Positions 1 to 8,975 are shown, numbered from the stretch's first letter. The stretch is DNA of 64,000 nucleotides from an uncultured Lachnospiraceae bacterium (GCA_900539715.1 UQDA01000006.1:1-64000), one strand, 5' to 3'. A program made the numbers and translations. Notes: generated from the letters alone by a model not told the origin.

Positions 1-96
1 AAAGTGCATGGTTGTGGATACCATATAATAGGTGTCTTCTACGCGGATCACGTCCAGATCTGGATAATCCAATCTTGTTATAGGATTTACATTCAT
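1..96 (-). CDS. Glycoside hydrolase family 43 protein, N-terminal fragment (runs off left edge)
   Basis: Only the first 32 codons are inside the window. The peptide opens with NPITRLDYPDLDVIRVEDTY followed by YMVSTTMHF, the first-blade signature of GH43 enzymes of the xylosidase/arabinofuranosidase type; the first Asp of the YPD motif is normally the catalytic base. The start is supported by an AAAGGA ribosome-binding site 7 nt upstream. No signal peptide is visible, so a cytoplasmic enzyme acting on imported oligosaccharides is likely. Substrate cannot be decided from this fragment. Confidence 0.85.
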   Translation of the reverse strand, partial: MNVNPITRLDYPDLDVIRVEDTYYMVSTTMHF

Positions 97-332
97 TGTT
101 TATTCCTTTCTGTTTTATCTCCATATTCTTTCTTTGTTCTATTCTATTTTTACTATTTTATCTTTGTTTCTTATCCGTCTGCCTTTTCAACTCTTCTCTG
201 CCCCATTTCACTATTGCTAATATCACAATCTCACAGTAAAATATAATAATCGAAAACGATCCTGCACCATGTTATTCATCAGAAATTTCCGGTTTGCACA
301 GATTTACCGGGAATAAACAGAAGGAGACCAGC

Positions 333-914
333 ATGAAGGAAAACCGCAAACTATTAAAAGAAGTGCTTAAAGAAATTCGCCATGATATGACCAATGAGGA
401 GGTTCTGAATCTGCTTGCAGACAGTAAAATTTCAGAAAACACTTCACGTGCATCGGAGAAATATACCATCGGCCAGCGTGCGGCCGATGCCATTGCCAAA
501 TTTGCCGGCAGCTGGGCATTTATTTTTGCTTTTACCGGAGTTCTCATTTTATGGATGGTCATCAATACCCTGCTTGCGGTCAAAGCCTTTGATTCATTCC
601 CTTTTATCCTGCTTAATCTCGTGCTGTCCTGTGTAGCTGCGATTCAGGCACCTCTTATCATGATGAGTCAGAACCGGCAAGAAGAAAAGGATCGCCAACG
701 TGCTGAAAATGACTATAAGGTTAATCTCAAAACTGAGGTCATGATTGAAGATCTCTATGATAAAATGAACGTCAGAGACTATGAAGAAAAGTCTCCCCAT
801 ATATATGAGAGCATACGTATCTGTGTATTAAGCTGGACGCGCGTATTTTCCGCTCTTGGCAACTCATCAAGATTCAGGAATATATATTCAAATATGCTGT
901 TGAGTTCGCGCTGA
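333..914 (+). CDS. DUF1003 membrane protein with an abnormal C-terminus
   Basis: The start at 333 is preferred over the upstream TTG/ATG options because AGGAG lies 8 nt before it. Residues about 50-110 match the DUF1003 layout: an amphipathic N-terminus, two membrane segments (around AFIFAFTGVLILWMVI and FPFILLNLVLSCVAAIQA), then the conserved MMSQNRQEEKDRQRAENDY stretch. Family function is unknown. The normal C-terminal helix ends near residue 150; the last 45 or so residues are read from the opposite strand of the truncated araC gene at 779-1396. They are probably not a native tail, so a deletion may have fused the two gene ends. Confidence 0.75.
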   Translation: MKENRKLLKEVLKEIRHDMTNEEVLNLLADSKISENTSRASEKYTIGQRAADAIAKFAGSWAFIFAFTGVLILWMVINTLLAVKAFDSFPFILLNLVLSCVAAIQAPLIMMSQNRQEEKDRQRAENDYKVNLKTEVMIEDLYDKMNVRDYEEKSPHIYESIRICVLSWTRVFSALGNSSRFRNIYSNMLLSSR

Positions 915-1396
915 ACAGCCATTTCATAACATCGCCCCCGTTCATGCATCAGCCTGTAAATATTCTGAACCGATTGATTCACCTCATAATGCCAATCCCT
1001 TTTTTTATTAAATAAAATAAAGGGCAATGTATCGCAGCTGGCGACAGGCTGAATATATTTTCGGTATATCCCGCTCGTCTCAGGCGCGACCACTGCGCCT
1101 GAAAAGACAATATTCGGCATCGGGTCAGGAATATCGCCGGATAACTGTCTTATTCCATGCAGTACACTCCCATTAACAAATATGCTGTCGCCTGCTTCCA
1201 GTATGATATGCTGCTGCCCGACCTGAAAATCTAAAACACCGCTTACTGCAGTGGCTATCTCAAAATCCGGATGCCAATGTAAAGGTCCTGTCCAATTGGG
1301 GAGAGATGCAAGTTCGTCACAGAAATAGGTGATGGGAAATGTCGCAGTATGAAAGGTTATCGGTTCCCGCAGCTGATGGTCAAGTATTATCGGCAT
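779..1396 (-). pseudogene. AraC-family regulator, cupin sensor domain only (HTH half lost)
   Basis: The protein has a full AraC-type cupin sensor domain (residues about 1-150, including the GPLHWHPDFEIATAVSG segment and a second cupin motif), then the linker helices that normally lead into the two C-terminal helix-turn-helix motifs. The frame ends 12 codons after the linker instead of continuing for about 100 residues of DNA-binding domain. The break falls near 796-800, and downstream DNA belongs to the DUF1003 gene on the other strand. Good RBS (AGGAG) and start, so it may still be translated, but it cannot bind DNA as an AraC protein. Called a deletion pseudogene. Confidence 0.75.
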
Positions 1397-1471
1397 AGAC
1401 TTTCACTCCTACTCTGTATCTTTCTGAGTATATATCATATCAACAGTTTATGGGCTTTTCCAGCTCTTTTA

Positions 1472-1514
1472 CCCAAAAACAGCGGCGGGGATTTCTGCTT
1501 TCCCCACCGCTGTT
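1472..1514 (-). terminator. Displaced terminator of guaA
   Basis: Stem of 14 bp with one mismatch (1478-1491 pairs with 1501-1514), 9-nt loop, followed on the minus strand by TTTTTGGG. No minus-strand gene ends just before it except the virtual end of guaA: joining the element ends at the 12-bp repeat would place this terminator about 25 nt after the guaA stop codon. Confidence 0.7.
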
Positions 1515-1539
1515 TTCGCAGCTTTCTGATATTTTCGTT

Positions 1540-1551
1540 TTATTCCCACTC
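1540..1551. other. Left attachment repeat of the guaA-integrated element (TTATTCCCACTC)
   Basis: Exact 12-bp copy of the sequence at the guaA stop codon (13292-13303), in the same orientation. Read on the minus strand it is the end of guaA (codons for Glu-Trp-Glu then stop). The 3' end of guaA is a known integration hot spot in Firmicutes. The stretch from here to 1807 has no gene. Confidence 0.8.
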
Positions 1552-1653
1552 GCCGAGTTAAATCCATTTCTAAACTTTTTTGTATAGAGGATTTGATTCG
1601 TCGTGGTTTTATTTGATACAGATTATCCTTATCCTAAGGTCTATTCGGACTTT

Positions 1654-1662
1654 TGCTATCAA
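1654..1662. repeat. Arm-type integrase site candidate TGCTATCAA (left end)
   Basis: Third copy of the 9-bp word that occurs twice, 11 bp apart, at the right end (13204-13223). Presence at both ends of the element, close to the core repeats, fits arm-site binding by the integrase N-terminal domain. Confidence 0.5.
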
Positions 1663-1807
1663 AAATCTATCTGGGCCATCCTATCACGGGTTTTGCTTGA
1701 GATGGACGATTGGGTGGCTTATAAGTATTGTAGCATATATGAGACAAATTTTCCAGAGCCATTTCTAAGTTATTCCTGATACATTACATCAGTCCAAACT
1801 ACATACA

Positions 1808-2806
1808 TTAATGAGATACAGCCTCGATTAGACATATGTCCAACTCGTCAAAATCATTTATGAACATTTCTTTTATCTCCGAGATCCCTGCTACCTGAGC
1901 AGCTGAAATAACTAATCGTTTTTTGTACTCAGGCATTCTAAGACCTAACACTACACAGGTTGGTTTCATTTTAATGCAGGGACGATTTATTGAATGAAAA
2001 GGACAGATCATCCGCCATTCCTCATCATATTCATGGCACGATTTCTTTATCAAAGAAATCCTTTCTGATTCCCATTGAAGTGATTGCTTTACTACTTCCA
2101 TTAACCAAGGAACTTTTTTCTGAAGGTCGGCAGGAAAGCTGTTTTGAAGCAATGCTCCTAATACAAATTTTGTTGCATCGTATCTTGCATTTGTGTAATA
2201 TACCGGATAGATGTTAGGACGGGGCTTTTCCATAGGACATTGAGCACACTCTGAATTTTTCCCGCAGAGAAAAGTGTCTATATTTAGCGGGTTGTACATT
2301 AAGACAAATCCTCTATGATTATCAGCATATTTAAGCCAGAGTGTTTCATTTTTGGGGTTCTCGCAAAAACAGATCGAATACAGTTGCTTATGAACGAGAT
2401 TTCTAATTCCCAAAAACTGATTTTTCAAGCTGTCTAAATTGAATGTAGTGCTTTGCAATGCAGCGAGTAATTCTGAAGCATTTACGGTAGGAAACATTTG
2501 ATGGACGATTTGCAAAGTATCTTCTTGTTTTCCGTGAACTAAAGTTTTCAGCATTGCAGCATTATTACTGATTTTATCATAATCAACATAAAAATAGGTA
2601 TCAAATGGATCATCATAATAATCCGCAGAGGAAAAGTAGAGCTTATTATCCTGTAATTGCTGGAGGCTGCTTTCACTGACGGTACGGAACCTGCACAGCC
2701 ATTGTGGTAGAGTGTATACTGCATTTAATGCAGCCAAACTGTCTGGAGATGTGTCTTTCGTTTCCTTCAACACATTCCAAAATTGTTCTCGTTCTTTATG
2801 GTTCAT
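1808..2806 (-). CDS. DUF2971 family protein
   Basis: Residues about 40-75 (LYFSSADYYDDPFDTYFY) and about 150-180 (SICFCENPKNETLWLKYAD then HRGFVLMY) are the two conserved blocks of DUF2971, a family of unknown biochemistry that is common in mobile and defence-related loci. A longer reading from a GTG at 2836 is possible, but AAAGGAG sits 6 nt before the ATG at 2806, so this start is chosen. It is the last gene of a four-gene leftward operon, 30 nt after the specificity subunit. A cluster CGKNSECAQC gives two close cysteines that could bind metal. No signal or membrane segment. Confidence 0.75.
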   Translation of the reverse strand: MNHKEREQFWNVLKETKDTSPDSLAALNAVYTLPQWLCRFRTVSESSLQQLQDNKLYFSSADYYDDPFDTYFYVDYDKISNNAAMLKTLVHGKQEDTLQIVHQMFPTVNASELLAALQSTTFNLDSLKNQFLGIRNLVHKQLYSICFCENPKNETLWLKYADNHRGFVLMYNPLNIDTFLCGKNSECAQCPMEKPRPNIYPVYYTNARYDATKFVLGALLQNSFPADLQKKVPWLMEVVKQSLQWESERISLIKKSCHEYDEEWRMICPFHSINRPCIKMKPTCVVLGLRMPEYKKRLVISAAQVAGISEIKEMFINDFDELDICLIEAVSH

Positions 2807-2836
2807 CAGCAGCTCCTTTACATCTATAGATGCCAC

Positions 2837-4246
2837 CTAATTTGATTGTTGAATTGTATTTTCAATCAAATTATCAATTTGGGCACGTAAATCAGCGATC
2901 TGTACCTCAATCTTTCGTTGTTTCTCAATCTCTGCATTAATTTTTTCGACAATCTCTCTCTGGATTTCCAAGGATGGTACCGGCAACATAAATTCCTCGA
3001 GTTCCTTCGGCGACACTTTTACCATTGTCTGATTTTTTCCCTTGGTCACATATTTAAAGTATAGTCTGCCGATGAATGAATTGATTGCATATGCAAGATA
3101 CCTTTTGTTGATTTGATCGGATAATGTTAATCGAATCATTAGGTCAGGGAAAATCGTTACAGGATCATCATCATCAACTTCGGCGATGGACGCTAAAGCA
3201 ACCAAATCTGTTGTATTGCCACGGCTGACGAAAAAATCTCCGTCATTGACAATATAATCATCAAAATTATTCTTGTCTGCATCACTGTATTTGACATTTT
3301 CAAAAGAGATTTTGCCCTCTCTCGTAATCGAATCAATTCCGAGTACTTGATAATCTGATGGAAAATCATAGCATTCTGGAGACCATCCATTCTGAGTATT
3401 GCACAAATATTTTCCCAACGGTTTACAACAATCTACCGTAGAAACAAGGTAACTTTGTATTTCCTGCCCCTTGTGCCATCGATAGCTAAATCTTAACGTA
3501 CTGTTTCGGTTACTCAACACTGCTGAATCAATATTTAAAATTTTGCATTCCTCTATAGTAAGAAATGTCCTGAGATTCAGGTTGAAGTATTTAGCAAATA
3601 CACTATTGGTAATATCTTCGATCGTCCGTTCTTGGCTTCTTAATTTTGCAATTTCCTCATCAATTGGTGTAATTTTCTGAACAGCACAATTTGCAACTGT
3701 TGAAGAAATTACTGGTATCTTTATATGTTTTAAATCATACTCTTGAAGATTAGGCTGAGCCTTTTGCGAAACAACTCCCAAAATATAAGAAATAAAAAAA
3801 TCGGTTTGAAGCATTTTCTCATAGAATTGAACATTTAACGCATCCTGTTTAGGGCGTAACACAACTGTATTATTCGAGAAGGTGCCTCCTGCAACTTGTA
3901 CCGCTACACCTACTTTTCCGACCGTAGCACCTATTGTTGCTAAAACGATATCGTTATTCCGAAGAATCTTTTCATTTGCAACATTACTTTCTGCGTCGAG
4001 ATAAATTATATTCTCTGTGCTAATTCCATATTTATATGATATGTCTCCTATTCTCACATATGGAATACGCGTTACTTCATCTACATAGTTTTCAGTTTGA
4101 ACTGAACCTTTTATAACATCAAATACTTCCTTTAGATAGACCCAATTCTTAAAATTAATATCACCAACTGTTCTCCAATATTTACAATCATCCCGCAGAA
4201 ACTGATGGTGTGATATTGTTTTTAAATCACATCTCTGTATTCTCAA
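2837..4246 (-). CDS. hsdS: Restriction-modification DNA specificity subunit (two target-recognition domains)
   Basis: The 469-residue protein has the two-half layout of S subunits: TRD1 (about 30-180, with RIPYVRIGDI), a helical spacer (about 185-215, PIDEEIAKLRSQERTIED), TRD2 (about 250-420, with YQVLGIDSITREGKISF), and a second helical spacer ending in PSLEIQREIVEKINAEIEKQ. The start is TTG with GAGGTGA 8 nt upstream, 11 nt after the methyltransferase stop, so translation is probably coupled. It should recognise a bipartite DNA site and dock the nuclease-methylase encoded upstream. The recognition sequence cannot be read from the protein. Confidence 0.9.
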   Translation of the reverse strand: MRIQRCDLKTISHHQFLRDDCKYWRTVGDINFKNWVYLKEVFDVIKGSVQTENYVDEVTRIPYVRIGDISYKYGISTENIIYLDAESNVANEKILRNNDIVLATIGATVGKVGVAVQVAGGTFSNNTVVLRPKQDALNVQFYEKMLQTDFFISYILGVVSQKAQPNLQEYDLKHIKIPVISSTVANCAVQKITPIDEEIAKLRSQERTIEDITNSVFAKYFNLNLRTFLTIEECKILNIDSAVLSNRNSTLRFSYRWHKGQEIQSYLVSTVDCCKPLGKYLCNTQNGWSPECYDFPSDYQVLGIDSITREGKISFENVKYSDADKNNFDDYIVNDGDFFVSRGNTTDLVALASIAEVDDDDPVTIFPDLMIRLTLSDQINKRYLAYAINSFIGRLYFKYVTKGKNQTMVKVSPKELEEFMLPVPSLEIQREIVEKINAEIEKQRKIEVQIADLRAQIDNLIENTIQQSN

Positions 4247-4257
4247 TCACTTTCACC

Positions 4258-6657
4258 TCAATCCCAGCAAATATTTCTCATACAATCAAGAATGGTTTCA
4301 ATCCTTCCGTCGTCCACAATAATGTGGTTATTTCCATCAGATCGATAAAGATCATTGGGCATAGGCTTTTCACCCCGCTTGGAACGCTTGTATCCAACAT
4401 TTTCTGCCTCTGCCATGAAAATATCATAGTTAAGTTTTTCAGCGACTTCACCGAACACCCACCATGTATTTACAAATCCGAATGTGTCATGTGTGTCTTT
4501 ATCCAGTTTACAAAGTTCCTGCAACTCCGAATGATATTTCTGAATTAGCTCTGCTGCCCCTAACCCATCATCAGGCTCAGTCAGATAATTCTTAAGCATT
4601 CTACGAATCAGAGAGGTTTCTTCATCGGGTGTCAGATTTTTAATGGAAGGAAGTTTTTCCTTTTTCTTTTTTCCAGACGCTACTGCCATCAGATTTTCAA
4701 CTCTTATTTTTAGTTGGGCATATTCATTCGATGCTTCATTCCAAGCAGCATTCCAGGCTTCAATTTCATCATGCGTCTTTTTTTGTGCAAAGAGAATACT
4801 TGTCTTGGTAGATGTATATGGCTCAAAGGCCAGCTGAGGCAACGATACGACTGCTTTGATTTTGAAATATTTATAGAGGAATAGTCGAATATACTTATTA
4901 TCTGCAATATCAAACACGCTTTCTGGCAGCACTGCAGCGAAACGCCCATTTTCTCTCAGCAGCTGATACCACCGTTCAATGAACAGATTTTCAGAATTCT
5001 TCTTCTCTCCAAACATGAATTCCTTTTTCACTGTTTTCTTAGTATCGTTATCTAACTCAACACTAAAAGGAGGATTGGTTAGGATTAAATCGAACTGACC
5101 GTTCACCTCACGTCCTTGATATAGTTCATCTTTTTCACTACCACGGAGAGCACTGGGAGCTTGTACCTTTTCATATCTATCAAAAGGAAGCAGTCCATCT
5201 TTAACAAAGATATTAGTAGAACCGTCTCCATGAAGAATCATGTTGACCTTAGTTGCTGTTCCAAGATTAAAATTGATCTCAGATCCATAAATATAAGTTT
5301 GAGCCCATCGATTTTCACGGTTATCCGGATAAAACCAGTCCGAAAATATTTTATCTTTCACTGCTCGGGCTGTTCCAATATCGGCATTGTAGCCATTAGG
5401 TCCCTGATTGCGATATTTCATATTTTCTGTGATAAATTTCATATATTCAATCAGGAATGTGCCACTTCCTGCAGACGGATCAATCATGTATGGGATTTCT
5501 TTATCTTCCTTAATACGCTGAATTGCAAGCTTATCTGCTTGTAATGCATAGAGCATAAATTGAACAATATTGATATGGGTGAAGAACTGGCCCTTACTTT
5601 GTTTGAAGCCATTTCTGATAATGCCCTCAAAGAAGTCACCCAAAATGTCTTTTCCACTCAGACTATTTTTTCCATCCACAAAAGACAAGCCTTCTAATTT
5701 TTGAACGGCATACTTTAATTTAGATAGAGAGAATTTTTTGCTGTCAATCACATAAGATTTTGCAAGTTCATTCTCGTCCAGAATATAAAGCTTTTCCTTT
5801 AACGCTCGACGGTACAAGGCATTGATTCGTTCAAAAAGTTGTTCATTCGTCTCGAATTCCTCATCGCCATTTTTAGCGTATGCCATCGACTGAAAATCGT
5901 AAAGTTCTCCATCTTCAGTTTCATCTTCGTCTTCAATTTTTGCAAGAATCAAGTTGGTCAGAGATGAAAAAACTTCGTTATCGTCTGTTCCTCCACCGCC
6001 CCAGAGCACATTGTGCAGATCTTTCTGCAACTGTACTAGCATTTCATTAGAGAAGTTCTTCTCCAAATCTTTGGATGAAGCTTTTTTATATGGAGTTTTC
6101 TGTGCCTTGCCATATCTGGAAGGAAGTGTGTTGGTAAAGTCTCGTGCTGCTTCCCATTCAGTATAAGTAGAATATTTAGAGTAATCAATAATGATGCATT
6201 CGTCTGAGATTCTGCCGGTGGAATCGTTCGTAGTATAAAGAACAAGATATTTTACATCATGTCCTTCTGCTTTTTCCATAGCCGCCAGCTTAAATAACTG
6301 CTCTTCAATAACACTATCCTTGTCAATTGTTGCATATTCTTCCTGATTTTTGACCTCGATGAACAGAAATGCATCACCTTTTGCATCTCGAACAATCACA
6401 TCAATTCTGCTTGTAATCGTGTGAGGCCTTCCAGCAGTATACTCATGTTCGATTTCTATTCTATCAGGGGAATAACCTAAGTCATTGGCAAGTTTCGTAA
6501 GCAAATAGGCCCTAACCAGTTCTTCTGGTTTTGCCTCCGTCCTTTTTTGGCACTGTACTATTTTGTCGTATTCCAGTTTCAATGCAACTAAATCCAAATT
6601 CTTGACAACTTTTATTGGATTTGTATCAATGTAATCTTTTATTAGATCATTGTTCAT
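4258..6657 (-). CDS. Fused nuclease-DNA adenine methyltransferase of a BcgI-like restriction-modification system
   Basis: N-terminal domain (1-150) resembles the HsdR N-terminal/PD-(D/E)xK nuclease: SRIDVIVRDAKGDAFLFIEV then KNQ supplies D, E and K (D86, E101, K103 from this start). A helical region follows, then an N6-adenine methyltransferase with motif I DPSAGSGTF (about 393-401) and catalytic NPPF (about 528-531). The C-terminus is helical, as in HsdM. No separate hsdR helicase gene is nearby. A single-chain cutter/methylase plus a separate S subunit is the type IIB/IIG plan of BcgI. The ATG at 6657 is chosen because GAGGG lies 8 nt upstream; an ATG at 6672 lacks an RBS. Confidence 0.85.
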   Translation of the reverse strand: MNNDLIKDYIDTNPIKVVKNLDLVALKLEYDKIVQCQKRTEAKPEELVRAYLLTKLANDLGYSPDRIEIEHEYTAGRPHTITSRIDVIVRDAKGDAFLFIEVKNQEEYATIDKDSVIEEQLFKLAAMEKAEGHDVKYLVLYTTNDSTGRISDECIIIDYSKYSTYTEWEAARDFTNTLPSRYGKAQKTPYKKASSKDLEKNFSNEMLVQLQKDLHNVLWGGGGTDDNEVFSSLTNLILAKIEDEDETEDGELYDFQSMAYAKNGDEEFETNEQLFERINALYRRALKEKLYILDENELAKSYVIDSKKFSLSKLKYAVQKLEGLSFVDGKNSLSGKDILGDFFEGIIRNGFKQSKGQFFTHINIVQFMLYALQADKLAIQRIKEDKEIPYMIDPSAGSGTFLIEYMKFITENMKYRNQGPNGYNADIGTARAVKDKIFSDWFYPDNRENRWAQTYIYGSEINFNLGTATKVNMILHGDGSTNIFVKDGLLPFDRYEKVQAPSALRGSEKDELYQGREVNGQFDLILTNPPFSVELDNDTKKTVKKEFMFGEKKNSENLFIERWYQLLRENGRFAAVLPESVFDIADNKYIRLFLYKYFKIKAVVSLPQLAFEPYTSTKTSILFAQKKTHDEIEAWNAAWNEASNEYAQLKIRVENLMAVASGKKKKEKLPSIKNLTPDEETSLIRRMLKNYLTEPDDGLGAAELIQKYHSELQELCKLDKDTHDTFGFVNTWWVFGEVAEKLNYDIFMAEAENVGYKRSKRGEKPMPNDLYRSDGNNHIIVDDGRIETILDCMRNICWD

Positions 6658-6677
6658 TCTGATTTCCCTCATAATTT

Positions 6678-8009
6678 TTATTTTGTTTTTCTATGGTATT
6701 GCAGGTTTCTTCCTTTTCCATCTTTATACAACAGATTATCTTTTACCATTTTGCGTAATAGAAGTCCGGCAGTGGATTGTGATACTCCCAATGCTGTTTC
6801 CACATCTTTACGAACAATAGCCTCTTTTGTTTCAAACAGAGAAAAGACTTTTTCTTCGCGTTTGCTTTCTGATAGCACCGCAACTAGGGGCTGCTTTCTG
6901 TCGTCAGTTTCTATTGTTTCCGCGTTATTCATGTTCGGCAGTGTAATCTTAAATGCGTTGTTGCTGACCTCAATTTTAGGTTTAATCGTTTGATCCGCAT
7001 AGCACTCATTGATTTTCATAATTCCAGTGCCATACGCCTCAATGAGTTTCAAGCGGTAAAATACATTTGCTAGATGTTGGTTACGCAAAGCCGAAACACC
7101 TAACATGATATCATCGTAGGAAATCCCGCAAACTAAGCCGCCAATGGTGACAAACTCAATCCTATCATCAAATATACTGATAAGCGTAGAGCCGCTTACT
7201 GAATAATCTCGATGCACAATTGCATTCAGCAATGCTTCACGAATCGCTTCCGCTGGATAATCTCGTTTATCAATTCGATCTAAACCTTCAAATTCTGCAC
7301 GGGTATGGTTGAACTGGTCAATATAAGTATAGGCATCTTTAAGCTGCTCCAGCAGAGATCCCACCAGTTCCTTCCGATCTTTGAATATACTCTTTTTACT
7401 GCCTTCAAAGACAGCCATCTTGATGGTATGGGTGCATTGATCAGACAGTAGCATTCCCAAATTAGAGAAGGTTCCATCCTGACTGATTAGATTCAATGTT
7501 CGTTTCTGAGCATCTCCAAATTCCATGTGCTTTTTGGCAAAATATGCAGCTGTTTTTTCAAAAGTTAGCTGCTGGTTAAGCGATCTGGCATCCTCATAGC
7601 AATCACCACTGGTTTCTCGGATCATATTGAGAATAGCCGTTTCAGAGGCTGGAACAGAAGAAGCCCCTTGGCGCACATAAACACCTTCCGGGCGCACGCC
7701 TTTGGAATGCAAGTAGTAGGGTCGGGCTGTACCACGCTGTACTGTCAACACTACAATGTCTTTCTCATCTATCTGTTCTACGGTGCAATCAGTGAACATA
7801 GTCATATCAGGACGCACTACATCACGGATCATATTGGCTAACCGTAGCATCGTATCACCTGTATTTACTACGCCGCAAATACTTCCATCATCGTTGATAC
7901 CTACATAAAGCTTTCCGCCTGCTGTATTTGCAAACGCAATCACTGCATACTTGATGTCATCCATATACTCATGCTTGAATTCAGTGATTTTGTTTTCAAC
8001 TAAGTTCAT
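6678..8009 (-). CDS. AlbA_2 (Schlafen-like) domain / GHKL-type ATP-binding protein
   Basis: Residues 1-125 form an AlbA_2 domain, recognised by FANTAGGKLYVGINDDG, often placed with Schlafen-type nucleic-acid-binding proteins. Residues about 250-345 carry a HATPase_c_4 domain with an N-box (EALLNAIVHRDY, 257-268) and glycine-rich boxes (TIGGL, AYGTGIM). The C-terminus (about 380-440) looks like a winged helix. The family has been treated as ATP-dependent transcription or defence regulators. It is the first gene of the operon, with AAGGAG upstream and a strong promoter, 20 nt ahead of the nuclease-methylase. It could be a regulator or an effector. Confidence 0.8.
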   Translation of the reverse strand: MNLVENKITEFKHEYMDDIKYAVIAFANTAGGKLYVGINDDGSICGVVNTGDTMLRLANMIRDVVRPDMTMFTDCTVEQIDEKDIVVLTVQRGTARPYYLHSKGVRPEGVYVRQGASSVPASETAILNMIRETSGDCYEDARSLNQQLTFEKTAAYFAKKHMEFGDAQKRTLNLISQDGTFSNLGMLLSDQCTHTIKMAVFEGSKKSIFKDRKELVGSLLEQLKDAYTYIDQFNHTRAEFEGLDRIDKRDYPAEAIREALLNAIVHRDYSVSGSTLISIFDDRIEFVTIGGLVCGISYDDIMLGVSALRNQHLANVFYRLKLIEAYGTGIMKINECYADQTIKPKIEVSNNAFKITLPNMNNAETIETDDRKQPLVAVLSESKREEKVFSLFETKEAIVRKDVETALGVSQSTAGLLLRKMVKDNLLYKDGKGRNLQYHRKTK

Positions 8010-8059
8010 CAGATACTATCAGCTCCTTATTACATTCTCATCATTTCTAACTATATCTA

Positions 8060-8088
8060 ATTATATCTAATCATATTCTGATTATCAA
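8060..8088 (-). promoter_or_regulatory. Sigma-A promoter of the restriction/defence operon
   Basis: TTGATA, 17-bp spacer, TATAAT on the minus strand, about 50 nt upstream of the AlbA_2 ATPase start. The -10 lies inside three imperfect repeats (ATTAGATATA, ATTAGATATA, GTTAGAAATG) that could be an operator. Confidence 0.75.
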
Positions 8089-8121
8089 GTAATTAAACAC
8101 TCTTTTTCACTTTGTGACACA

Positions 8122-8169
8122 GAAAATCCGCTGGCACAGAGAAAAGTTTTCTTGCATCAGCGGATTTTC
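8122..8169 (-). terminator. Hairpin downstream of the DUF6061 gene
   Basis: Perfect 12-bp stem (GAAAATCCGCTG with its complement) and a 24-nt loop, directly after the small DUF6061-like gene on the minus strand and before the promoter of the restriction operon. T-rich sequence is inside the stem, so a terminator role is likely but not certain. Confidence 0.5.
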
Positions 8170-8181
8170 GTTCTTCATTTT

Positions 8182-8415
8182 TTAATCTATCGACTTATAC
8201 TCCGTCACAGCTTTCAAGTATGCCTCCGGATCTCCATTCAGGATCAGGTCAGCATACGCTGCCGGGTCATTGTAGAGCAGGTAGTCCAATTCTACCTGCT
8301 CACACATATTGTTTGCCAATTCATTCTCTGCGGCAATGGTGTCGATAGCAATCATACTTCCATCGCTATATTTCAGCTCCACACAGGCTGTGTCCAGGTT
8401 AAACTCATAGGACAA
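8182..8415 (-). CDS. DUF6061-like small protein
   Basis: A 77-residue acidic protein with the pattern ELKYSDGSMIAIDTIAAENE and LDYLLYNDPAAYADLILNGD, matching the small DUF6061 family that is frequent on Firmicutes mobile elements; function unknown. No ATG lies at the expected place. A TTG (8415) is in frame, but the perfect AGGAGG site is too far from it. It is 8 nt from an in-frame ATA at 8427-8425, which would give an N-terminus like Met-Arg-Lys-Ile-Leu-Ser. ATA may be a rare start or a mutated ATG. Confidence 0.6.
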   Translation of the reverse strand: MSYEFNLDTACVELKYSDGSMIAIDTIAAENELANNMCEQVELDYLLYNDPAAYADLILNGDPEAYLKAVTEYKSID

Positions 8416-8459
8416 AATCTTTCTTATACTCGTTACCTCCTAATCCTTAATTTTTGACT

Positions 8460-8970
8460 GATTTTCCGTAGCGGTACAAAGTCCGTTTCGTTAATTTTAG
8501 AATCTGGCAAGCAATGCGTGTGGCTATCCACACACAAATCCGGCAAGCAATGCGAGTGTTTATACACACTCACATTTCCTGCCGTCTGCTTGTTGAGGGC
8601 GGCGCCCCCAAGCCCCCTTGAACACAGAATTTCATTCTGTGGCTGCGCGTTCTGCGAACGCTTTGAAAGGGTACACCAAAACGCCGTCCCTTTTGAACAA
8701 ATCGTTCCCCCTTATTGCCTGATGGCTGCCGTAAAACACAGTAGCCCTCGATAGATGTGTGGGCAAAATGCCTACCTATCGTTCTCTTTTACTCCGCATC
8801 CTGTGTTCTGCTTTTTTGCATGGTGTGTCGTGAAACGCGACATACTATGGTGATTTTGGGGCACCCTAAAATGGGGTACCTTTTGGGATAATGGGGTGGC
8901 AAAACACCACCTCATCCGAGATACTTTTTAGCGGAATTTCTTTGCCCAAACTGCCGTCAGCCATTCCTTT
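8460..8970. other. Non-coding GC-rich region with many hairpins
   Basis: No convincing gene on either strand. It contains a 13-bp direct repeat (GGCAAGCAATGCG at 8506 and 8542), each copy followed by a short hairpin (TGTGG-ctat-CCACA and AGTGT with ACACT). Further small stem-loops lie near 8827-8843 and 8894-8911. It sits between the cargo operon and the integration/replication module and could be an origin (oriT or oriV) of the element; nothing in the sequence proves this. Confidence 0.4.
8506..8570. repeat. Two tandem direct repeats each followed by a hairpin
   Basis: GGCAAGCAATGCG occurs at 8506-8518 and 8542-8554, 36 bp apart; different stem-loops follow each copy at equivalent positions, so the structure, not the exact sequence, is kept. 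Confidence 0.6.
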
Positions 8971-8975
8971 TGCCA

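Noticed and set aside
4258..6657. Plain type I HsdM methyltransferase
   Set aside because: The N-terminal 150 residues carry a PD-(D/E)xK-like nuclease pattern and no hsdR gene is present, so a fused nuclease-methylase fits better.
8518..8754. Small gene in the hairpin-dense region
   Set aside because: Cys/Pro-rich composition, no RBS and overlap with palindromes; most likely non-coding.
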